DNA of 5,228 bases from Christensenella sp. UBA3792. Its GTDB lineage: Bacteria > Bacillota > Clostridia > Christensenellales > CAG-138. Made by a program: the position numbers and the translations under genes. The stretch is taken from contig DFEW01000004.1 in NCBI GenBank assembly GCA_002369195.1, positions 3,303 through 8,530 of the forward strand, written 5' to 3'. The notes below the pieces were generated by a model. The model made no database searches and was not told where the DNA came from. It worked only from the letters and a program-made list of their open reading frames with translations. Position 1 is the stretch's first letter; each line of letters starts with the position of its first letter. Shown in pieces: positions 1 through 5,228 of this stretch.

Positions 1-899
1 AGTGCGATCTGTACGGCATGTTCGGTCTCAACGACAACCTCGAACACCGCATCATCATCGACAACAAGGTTACCTACACCGTCCAGGATCCGCGCTTCAA
101 GGAAGCGACGAACTTCCTTGCGGACTGGGTCAGCAAGAACCTGATCGATAAGGTCTCCTTCGAGCTTTCGCAGGATAACTTCCTCGCAAACGGCAAGGGC
201 CTCGAAACCTACGGCGCGTTCTACTGGTGGGAGAGCGAGACGGTCGTCTCCAACCCGGAGAACTACATCGTCTGCAACCCGCTGATCGGACCGAACGGCG
301 ATCAGACGGTCTGCATCTCCAACAACCCCGAAGTCGGTGCCGGTGAAGTCGTCGTGTTCGCGGACTGCCCGAACGTGGAAGTTCTGCTCGCGTACTTCGA
401 CCGCTACTATGATCCGGTCATCTCCGCGCAGATCAACTACGGCCCGATCGGCATCGTCTATGAGGAAGAGCGCGACGAGAAAGGTATGCTCGTGCAGAAG
501 CCGCTTCCCGAAGGCGTCACCACCGACGAACTGCGTCTGCAGAATGCACCGCTGGGCATCATCTACCTCAGCGAATATGCGTGGAACAACGTGGTCAACA
601 TGGAGCCGCGCGCAAAGCTTCGTCTTGATCGTCTGACGGCGTACGTCACGCCGTTCATGCCGGCGAACGCGCGTCCCTGCCCGAACCTGCAGTTCACGCT
701 CGACGAGCTCAACACGCTCTCGAACTACGAAACCAACCTCAACGACTACATCCGCACGAACCTGATCCGCTGGCTCATGAACGGCGGCGTCAGCGACAGC
801 GAATGGGAAGCATTCCAGAAGGACCTCTCCGGCAAGTGCAACATCGCCGCGATCCAGAAGGTCTATCAGGATGCATATGATCGTTATCTCAACCAGTAA
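1..899 (+). CDS. ABC transporter extracellular sugar-binding protein (family 1, LplA/LipO/AlgQ-like), C-terminal part
   Basis: The reading frame is open from the left edge (first full codon at base 3), so the N-terminus, signal peptide and lipobox lie outside. The ATG at 18 is internal, because the codons before it are in frame and no ribosome binding site precedes it. About 299 codons are visible, whereas LplA/LipO-type binding proteins usually have roughly 500-560 residues, so a little over half is present. The C-terminal end is diagnostic: an acidic NxE...L..Y (around 730-750), a W-x-x-x-G-G segment (772-789), SDSEWEAFQKDL (792-827) and a final Q-x-A-Y-D-R-Y-L (867-890), the usual ending of this family. 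The earlier segment with Y-D-P and YGPIG (about 400-450) also fits. In this family the protein is anchored outside the membrane and delivers mono- or oligosaccharides to an ABC permease; the permease genes are not in view. It shares a tight operon with the next gene. Lys codons are almost all AAG (10 of 11). The substrate cannot be inferred. Confidence 0.88.
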   Translation, partial: CDLYGMFGLNDNLEHRIIIDNKVTYTVQDPRFKEATNFLADWVSKNLIDKVSFELSQDNFLANGKGLETYGAFYWWESETVVSNPENYIVCNPLIGPNGDQTVCISNNPEVGAGEVVVFADCPNVEVLLAYFDRYYDPVISAQINYGPIGIVYEEERDEKGMLVQKPLPEGVTTDELRLQNAPLGIIYLSEYAWNNVVNMEPRAKLRLDRLTAYVTPFMPANARPCPNLQFTLDELNTLSNYETNLNDYIRTNLIRWLMNGGVSDSEWEAFQKDLSGKCNIAAIQKVYQDAYDRYLNQ

Positions 900-904
900 T
901 GATC

Positions 905-910
905 GGAGGA
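905..910 (+). promoter_or_regulatory. Ribosome binding site of the 606-residue lipoprotein gene
   Basis: GGAGGA lies 7 bases upstream of the ATG at 918, within the 18-base gap after the TAA at 897-899. This fixes the start codon. The gap is too short to hold a promoter as well, so this gene is very likely translated from the same message as the binding-protein gene. Confidence 0.9.
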
Positions 911-917
911 ATCTGAC

Positions 918-2738
918 ATGAAGAAACTGTTGGCAATCCTGCTGGCACTGACCATGCTCGTTTCGCTCGCGGCGTGCACCGGTACTCCGGCGAACCCGTC
1001 TGCGGACGGCGGCAGCAAGCCCGAAATTACGGGCGTTCACGACCTCACCGTGGAAGCGGGTCATGAGATTGACGCGCTCGAAGGCGTCACCGCGACCGAT
1101 GCCGAAGACGGCGACCTGACCGCGATGATCACGATCGAATCCTCGCCGGTCCTGTCCTTCAAGGGCGGCAAGGCGACGCCGGAAACCGCGGGTTCCTATG
1201 AGCTCGTGTATTCCGTTACCGACAAGAGCGGCGCGACCGCGGAAGCGTATGCGACCCTGATCGCGACCAAGCAGACGGCGGAAGCGGTCCTGCTGAAGGA
1301 CTTTGATTTCTCCACCCTTGAAGCGACCGACGCGCACGGCTGGGAAGCCGTAGTTGACGGCGCGGAAGCGACCGGCGCGCTCAAGGACGGCGCGTTCGTG
1401 ATCGACATCGTGAACCCCGGTGAGGGCGACGGCGCCATCCGCTTCGTCAAGACCCTTGCCGTGAAGGCGGGCGCGGACTATAAGATCAAGATCTGGGCAA
1501 AGTCCACCGCTCCGACGTATGCGCACTTCATTCCGAAGAAGGCGGACGTGGAAGACTGGGCTACCTTCGGCGGCGAAGTCTGGAATGCGCGTCTGGATGA
1601 GAAGATCACCTGCATCGAATCCAACTTCACGCCGACGGAAGACGGCAACGCAGAACTCCGTCTCCATCTGGGCAAGATCACCCCGAATCCCGATAACCCC
1701 GCAGACACCACGCCGGAAAACTTCACGGTCACGATCGATAAGGTCGAGATCTACGAGAGCATCGGCGCAGAGGTTCTGGAACCCCTGTACACTGCGGACT
1801 TTGCCGAAGGCGGCGCAACCGTGGAAGCGGGCGACGGCGCGGCGGCAAACGTAGCGTTCGAAGACGGCGCGGCCGTGTTTACGATCGAGAACTACCCGAC
1901 CGAAGGCGGCGTCTGGAGCATCAAGGCGAACCTCGAACTCCCGGGCGTCGTGCTTGAGCAGGGCACCAAGTACAACTACAGCTTCACGATCGCTGCGGAG
2001 AACGCGCAGAGCGGCGAAGCGCTGACCGAAAGCGCGACGCTGTATCATGAAGCGCGTGCGAACTTCAACGGCCTCGACGTCGGCGCAGGCGAAGAAAAGA
2101 CGATCTCCGCGCAGTTCGTCGCGGAAGCGAACGTTTCCGACCCGGTAATCCGTATGCAGATCGGCAACCCCTCCGAGGGCGTGACCTCCAACAAGCTGAC
2201 GATCAAGAACTTCGTGTTCAGCAAGGTCGGCGGCGACAAGGAAACGATCAAGACGATCGAAGCGTTTGCTCCGTTCGGCATGCGCGTCGAGAACATCGAC
2301 AAGGACAAGTATCCGTGGGAGACCTTCAACGGCACCGATGAGGACAACGAGCATGGCGTCGGCACGATCTGGACGGCGGACGGCTCGCTGTTCTACCGCA
2401 TCGACGACGGCGGCACGGTCGACTGGCACAACAAGCTGATCTGCCCGATCACGCTGCCCGCCGACAGCTACTTCGTGGTCGAGATCACCGCGAAGGCGAC
2501 CAAGCCCGTTTCCTGCGGCTTCTTCCTGAATCCGCAGGGCAGCTGGGATCCGCGCGTATCCGAAAGCATCGACTTCACGACCGAAGAGCAGACCTTCACG
2601 TTTGAGACGAACGACACGTTCATCATGGACATGGGCTGCGAGCTTCTGTTCCAGTTCGGTTCCGAAGCGACCGCGGCGCTCGGCGGCGTGACGATCGAGT
2701 TCACGAGCGTCAAGATCTACCAGAGAAGCGTTCTGTAA
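918..2738 (+). CDS. Lipoprotein with Ig-like domain and three CBM4/9-like carbohydrate-binding modules
   Basis: This is a complete gene of 606 residues. Residues 1-20 are a lipoprotein signal peptide: KK, a hydrophobic core, then the lipobox L17-A18-A19-C20, so the mature protein should be lipid-anchored at Cys20. A Gly/Ser/Pro/Asp-rich linker (21-34) leads to a bacterial Ig-like domain (35-117). Three beta-sandwich modules follow, at about 125-279, 290-435 and 448-604. They share CBM4/9-type signs: an early DG-x-(hydrophobic) strand, a W-S-I-K / W-H-N-K strand (W333, W503), L-x-x-G-x-x-Y in the middle module, and a closing L-x-L-G-K...V-x-I-Y strand pair. No glycosidase, esterase or lyase domain is visible, and the protein ends with the third module. 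The inferred role is binding a glycan at the cell surface for the solute-binding protein encoded just upstream. Only 1 of about 33 Lys codons is AAA, which fits high expression. The family assignment is from motif pattern only; binding and ligand are not shown. It could instead be a structural beta-sandwich adhesin. Confidence 0.85.
   Translation: MKKLLAILLALTMLVSLAACTGTPANPSADGGSKPEITGVHDLTVEAGHEIDALEGVTATDAEDGDLTAMITIESSPVLSFKGGKATPETAGSYELVYSVTDKSGATAEAYATLIATKQTAEAVLLKDFDFSTLEATDAHGWEAVVDGAEATGALKDGAFVIDIVNPGEGDGAIRFVKTLAVKAGADYKIKIWAKSTAPTYAHFIPKKADVEDWATFGGEVWNARLDEKITCIESNFTPTEDGNAELRLHLGKITPNPDNPADTTPENFTVTIDKVEIYESIGAEVLEPLYTADFAEGGATVEAGDGAAANVAFEDGAAVFTIENYPTEGGVWSIKANLELPGVVLEQGTKYNYSFTIAAENAQSGEALTESATLYHEARANFNGLDVGAGEEKTISAQFVAEANVSDPVIRMQIGNPSEGVTSNKLTIKNFVFSKVGGDKETIKTIEAFAPFGMRVENIDKDKYPWETFNGTDEDNEHGVGTIWTADGSLFYRIDDGGTVDWHNKLICPITLPADSYFVVEITAKATKPVSCGFFLNPQGSWDPRVSESIDFTTEEQTFTFETNDTFIMDMGCELLFQFGSEATAALGGVTIEFTSVKIYQRSVL
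1020..1268 (+). other. Ig-like domain region (DUF5011/Cry22Aa-type) of the 606-residue lipoprotein
   Basis: Residues 35-117 show the pattern of bacterial Ig-like domains found on surface proteins: an opening P-x-I, 'VEAGHEID' on the second strand, the signature ATDAEDGDLT (59-68), and a closing G-S-Y-x-L-x-Y-S-V-T-D-x-S-G (92-105) followed by an alternating strand. In the family, D-G-D-L-T and V-T-D-x-S-G are the most conserved parts. Its place between lipid anchor and binding modules suggests a spacer that holds the modules away from the membrane. No such domain is seen in the downstream lipoprotein. Confidence 0.75.
1290..2729 (+). repeat. Three diverged tandem CBM-like modules within the 606-residue lipoprotein
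   Basis: Protein-level repeat, about 150 residues per unit. The best-preserved unit is the middle one (residues 290-435): GGVWSIKA at W333, then LEQGTKY, and a closing RMQIG...LTIKNFVFS. The first unit (125-279) has G-A-I-R-F in place of the Trp strand and closes with LRLHLGK...VEIYE. The third (448-604) has DWHNKL at W503 and closes with LLFQFG...VKIYQ. The middle unit is very close in motif order to the fifth module of the downstream lipoprotein (GGMWSIRL then LEQGAQY), so the two genes are probably paralogous. Confidence 0.7.
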
Positions 2739-2752
2739 GAACCGTACACCCG

Positions 2753-2792
2753 AAGGGGGATGGGCTTCCCGTCCCCCTTTTCCCCCTTTTTT
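2753..2792 (+). terminator. Rho-independent terminator after the 606-residue lipoprotein gene
   Basis: The arms 2753-2764 (AAGGGGGATGGG) and 2768-2779 (CCCGTCCCCCTT) form a 12-bp stem with one U-G pair and a CTT loop. The T-run starting in the stem foot (2778-2781) is broken by five C and continues as six T at 2787-2792. The stem begins 15 bases after the TAA at 2736-2738. There is no A-run on the left side, so it should act only on the + strand. It very probably ends the message of the two genes to its left. The split T-tract may make it leaky. Confidence 0.88.
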
Positions 2793-2828
2793 CGGTCTGT
2801 TTTCATCATTTCCCTATTTTACGGCGGC

Positions 2829-2834
2829 AGGAGG
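2829..2834 (+). promoter_or_regulatory. Ribosome binding site of the second, window-edge lipoprotein gene
   Basis: A perfect AGGAGG lies 8 bases before the ATG at 2843. It sets the start of this gene and is strong evidence that the + strand, not the long open frame on the opposite strand, is coding here. The 104-base gap before it (2739-2842) otherwise holds the terminator and about 36 bases in which no convincing -35/-10 pair can be seen. Confidence 0.9.
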
Positions 2835-2842
2835 CGTTCAAT

Positions 2843-5228
2843 ATGAAACACATCAAAGCGCTGTTTGCATGGGTGCTCGTTCTGACGTTTTTATGCGTCG
2901 GCTGCAAGGTGCAGCCGCTCAGCATGAGGACGGGCGGGGAGAGCGCGGCCATCGGCGCACAACCGACGTTTGAAGATTTGGTTGCCGAAGAGCGTACCGT
3001 CACGGAAGGAGAGCTTTTCCGGGCACAGTTTGAAGGAACCGCTGTAGAGGGAAGCGCCGGGGTGGTCGACGGAAAATACCGCATCACCGCGACGAAAACC
3101 GACGGGGAGGCATGGCATGTCAAGCTTGAGGCCAACTACCCGACGGTACCCGGAAACGATTACCGGATTACCTATACGTTCACGTCCGATGTCGCGGGAC
3201 GGGTCAAGTTCGGCGATGTTCAGGAGTTTCCGATCCGGACGGGCGAAAACGAGGTGACCGGCGTTGTAAGCGCGAAAGGCGGTACGACGTATCTCGATCT
3301 GCAGCTCGGCATGCTGCAGCCGTTTACGATCGATGTCGAAAAGATTACGGTTGCGGAACTGTCCGACGCTGCGACCTATACCGATATTCTTCCCGCCCCG
3401 GTCGCGTACGGCTCGGAACAGGCGGTCTATGAACAGCACGATGAAGGATATACACAGTCGCTCGAACGGACCGATACCGGCGTCGTGCTCAATATGACGG
3501 AAACGCCGGACCACGGCGACGTCTGGAATTCCAAGCTGTTCGTTCGCACCGGAGCGATTCCGCAGCCCGGCAGGCATTACCGCATCAGCGCGGATGTAAG
3601 CGCGGCGCAGGCGGCGGATTTTGAGATCTGCTATAACAACGGCGACGCCGAAAAAGGATACGGCGCGCTGTACGGACAGCGCGTTTCGGACACGGCAGCG
3701 ACGTTTGTGCAGCTGCTTTCCGTTCCCAAATTCGACTTCGATCCGCATGAGATCGTTCTGCAGTTCATGCTCGGCAAGTGCGCGGGCGCCGTGACGGTCG
3801 GGAATATCCGCGTCGAGGAGATCGAAGACGCGTATCGTGAGCTGCTTCCCGCGGACTTTGCGATGGACGGCACGGTCGACCTCGGCACGGTCAAAAAACG
3901 CATTCCGGACGGCTATGCGCAGATCCCGCTCGACGGGTTCACGTTCAGCGGATCCGATACGACGTACGAAGGACACGACGACGGGTATGTGATCGAAATG
4001 AACGAGAGCGGATCCGGCGTCGACATGCAAATCGTCAAAGCACCGGAGAATCCGGAGGATCGCGGCGTCTGGAAGGCAAAACTGTTCGTCGACACCGGCT
4101 TTACGCCGGAAGCGGGCAAGACCTATCGCGTCTCGTTCGATCTCACGCCTGCTTTCGATCAGTCCGAATATGAGGTCTGCTATGACGGTACGAGCGAAAA
4201 GATCTACGGCGCGCTGTACGGACGGCATCTTACGGCGGGCACGGCGGATCATGTGGTTCACACGTTCACGCCGTCGGAGAGCAGCGGCGTTCTGAAGCTT
4301 CGCCTGCAGCTCGGCAAGACCGATACCGCGGACGGCAACACGTTCTCTCTGCGCAACTTCAAGCTGGAACAGCTCGAAACCGTGATGCAGAGCATTCTGC
4401 CGGACAGCTTTGCGTATCCGGTCGGAACCCCAGATCAGACGCAGAACAATTCGTTCGACCTTGAGACGAACAACGGGACCGAAGCGGTTCTTTCCGGCGA
4501 CGGGTCGAGCGCGACGGCGACGGTGTACAAGCCCGGCGACGACTGGCACATCAAGCTGTATGCAAAGCCGGGTCTCGATCTTGAACAGGGAGAGACCTAT
4601 ACGATCACCATGGATGTTTCCGGCGCGTCGGGCTGCACCGCCTGCTATAAGCGCGTCGGCGGCGAAGAAACCGATTACGGCACGGAAACGATCGGTTCCG
4701 GCACGGTGACGCATACCGTCACGCCGACCGAGAGCGGCAGACTCGAGATTCTGCTGAAAATCGGCAATGTTGCGGAGGGGACGGCGGTTCGGGTCAGCAA
4801 CGTGCGCATCACGAAGAGCACGACGGATTACCTTCCGATCGAACTTCCCGGTTTCGCGTATCCCGTGACGCAGGAAGCAACCACCGTGACGGTTCCTGCG
4901 GGATACGAAGCGCAGCCGGTTTCCGTATCGGCTAACGCGGTCGCGTGGGACGGCTCGGCGGCGACGGCGTCCGCTTCCGGCGGAACGGCGACGCTGAACG
5001 TCACGGAGGCGCGCACCTCCGGCGGCATGTGGAGCATCCGGCTGGAGGTCAACACCGGTGCGGTCCTCGAACAGGGCGCGCAGTATCAAGTCAGCGGTAC
5101 GGTGACGAGCGCCGAAGGCGATATGCCGTTTGAAGTGCTGTACAGCAACGGCAGCGGCACCGACGAGGGCGAACACAATCCCGGCGGTCAGGGCTATGCC
5201 GAAGGCAGCTGGGGACTGAAGGTGGAGA
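2843..5228 (+). CDS. Large lipoprotein of tandem CBM4/9-like modules (3' end outside window)
   Basis: The frame runs without a stop from ATG 2843 to the window edge: 795 full codons, C-terminus missing. The start is supported by AGGAGG at 2829-2834 and a signal peptide (K-rich start, hydrophobic core, then C18-V19-G20-C21). The lipobox is slightly unusual, with Cys instead of Leu at -3, so anchoring at Cys21 is likely but not textbook. After a linker to about residue 50, five related modules lie at about 53-173, 183-327, 357-511, 519-658 and 667 to the edge. Each complete module shows a Trp strand (W91, W228, W410, W568; W730 in the fifth), G-x-x-Y, a mid-module aromatic site, and a closing L-x-L-G strand (G156, G311, G491, G641) before a V/I-rich last strand. 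No catalytic domain is visible. The inferred role is a surface glycan-binding protein paralogous to the lipoprotein upstream. The missing end could hold more modules, an enzyme domain or a wall anchor. Lys codons are mixed (12 AAA of 30), unlike the two genes to the left. Confidence 0.85.
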   Translation, partial: MKHIKALFAWVLVLTFLCVGCKVQPLSMRTGGESAAIGAQPTFEDLVAEERTVTEGELFRAQFEGTAVEGSAGVVDGKYRITATKTDGEAWHVKLEANYPTVPGNDYRITYTFTSDVAGRVKFGDVQEFPIRTGENEVTGVVSAKGGTTYLDLQLGMLQPFTIDVEKITVAELSDAATYTDILPAPVAYGSEQAVYEQHDEGYTQSLERTDTGVVLNMTETPDHGDVWNSKLFVRTGAIPQPGRHYRISADVSAAQAADFEICYNNGDAEKGYGALYGQRVSDTAATFVQLLSVPKFDFDPHEIVLQFMLGKCAGAVTVGNIRVEEIEDAYRELLPADFAMDGTVDLGTVKKRIPDGYAQIPLDGFTFSGSDTTYEGHDDGYVIEMNESGSGVDMQIVKAPENPEDRGVWKAKLFVDTGFTPEAGKTYRVSFDLTPAFDQSEYEVCYDGTSEKIYGALYGRHLTAGTADHVVHTFTPSESSGVLKLRLQLGKTDTADGNTFSLRNFKLEQLETVMQSILPDSFAYPVGTPDQTQNNSFDLETNNGTEAVLSGDGSSATATVYKPGDDWHIKLYAKPGLDLEQGETYTITMDVSGASGCTACYKRVGGEETDYGTETIGSGTVTHTVTPTESGRLEILLKIGNVAEGTAVRVSNVRITKSTTDYLPIELPGFAYPVTQEATTVTVPAGYEAQPVSVSANAVAWDGSAATASASGGTATLNVTEARTSGGMWSIRLEVNTGAVLEQGAQYQVSGTVTSAEGDMPFEVLYSNGSGTDEGEHNPGGQGYAEGSWGLKVE
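3659..3680 (+). repeat. Near-identical 22-base direct repeat, copy 1 (module 2)
   Basis: Encodes YGALYGQ plus one base (residues 273-279). It matches 4205-4226 at 21 of 22 positions; the first 19 bases, TACGGCGCGCTGTACGGAC, are identical. The 182-residue distance between the copies equals the Trp-to-Trp distance of modules 2 and 3, so the repeat marks equivalent positions in two duplicated modules. Confidence 0.85.
4205..4226 (+). repeat. Near-identical 22-base direct repeat, copy 2 (module 3)
   Basis: Encodes YGALYGR plus one base (residues 455-461), the counterpart of 3659-3680 with one A-to-G difference at position 20. Conserved synonymous positions inside otherwise diverged modules suggest a fairly recent duplication or gene conversion between modules 2 and 3. 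Confidence 0.85.

Larger units (their letters stand above)
2999..5228 (+). repeat. Array of at least five tandem CBM-like modules within the edge-truncated lipoprotein
   Basis: Protein-level repeat with a shared order of motifs. Modules 2 to 5 open with a variant of L-P-x-x-F-A-Y (ILPAPVAY, IPLDGFTF, ILPDSFAY, ELPGFAY). Next comes a W-x-x-K/R-L strand, then G-x-x-Y, then a C/L-Y-x-N/G turn 33-36 residues after the Trp (C263, C446, C601, L766), and a closing LQLGK-like strand 65-83 residues after the Trp. Trp-to-Trp steps are 137, 182, 158 and 162 residues. The first module is the shortest and lacks the C-Y turn. Confidence 0.75.

Noticed and set aside
18..20. ATG at 18 as the true start of the solute-binding protein
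   Set aside because: The frame is open to the left edge, no ribosome binding site precedes it, and no signal peptide follows, although an extracellular binding protein needs one.
1196..2713. Several - strand open frames of 81-106 codons and a 111-codon + frame within the first lipoprotein gene
   Set aside because: They are shadows of the 606-residue gene in GC-rich DNA: low-complexity Ser/Ala/Arg translations and no recognisable domain, in the middle of an intact gene.
2792..2820. Possible promoter with TATTTT (2815-2820) as -10 box for the second lipoprotein gene
   Set aside because: The sequence 17 bases further upstream (around 2792-2797) does not resemble TTGACA, and the start site would fall at the ribosome binding site, leaving almost no leader.
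2891..5176. A 761-codon open frame on the - strand, the second-longest open stretch in the window
   Set aside because: It lies wholly antisense to the second lipoprotein gene. Its translation is very rich in Arg and Ala/Val without domain motifs, signal peptide or repeat structure of its own, while the + strand has a perfect ribosome binding site, signal peptide and five related modules. GC-rich codon use on the + strand removes stop codons from the antisense frame and explains its length.
1..5228. CRISPR array, tRNA or rRNA gene, insertion sequence ends, riboswitch, or phage and defence genes
   Set aside because: No regularly spaced identical repeats, no tRNA-like cloverleaf, no transposase or terminal inverted repeats, and no non-coding gap longer than 104 bases were seen. 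The repeats present are protein-module repeats.

Overview
The window is a GC-rich, densely coding stretch read entirely on the + strand. It holds three genes for exported proteins: the 3' end of an ABC-transporter sugar-binding protein, a complete 606-residue lipoprotein, and the first 795 codons of a second large lipoprotein that runs off the right edge. The lipoprotein signal peptides, strong AGGAGG-type ribosome binding sites and LplA/LipO-style binding protein point to a Gram-positive anaerobe of the Clostridia/Bacillota type. The GC content and heavy use of GCG, ACG, GGC and ATC codons would suit one of the GC-rich gut lineages. This placement is inference; there is no marker gene in the window.

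Layout: (1) bases 1-899, C-terminal part of a family 1 extracellular solute-binding protein. (2) After an 18-base gap with a strong ribosome binding site, 918-2738, a lipoprotein with one bacterial Ig-like domain and three carbohydrate-binding-module-like (CBM4/9-type) beta-sandwich modules. (3) 2753-2792, a strong intrinsic terminator. (4) From 2843 to the window edge, a second lipoprotein made, as far as it can be seen, only of tandem modules of the same type: four complete and a fifth cut by the edge. It has no stop codon in the window. A 761-codon open frame on the opposite strand covers almost the same stretch, but the + strand frame has the ribosome binding site, signal peptide and repeat structure and is the real gene.

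Taken together, the locus looks like the glycan-capture part of a polysaccharide or oligosaccharide uptake locus. The two lipoproteins would bind glycan at the outer face of the membrane, and the solute-binding protein would hand oligosaccharides to an ABC permease encoded outside the window. No catalytic domain, permease or regulator is visible, so the substrate cannot be named. The most notable point is the pairing of two related, apparently non-catalytic, multi-module lipoproteins directly downstream of a binding protein, separated by a terminator and differing in codon bias. This suggests paralogous surface glycan-binding proteins made at different levels.
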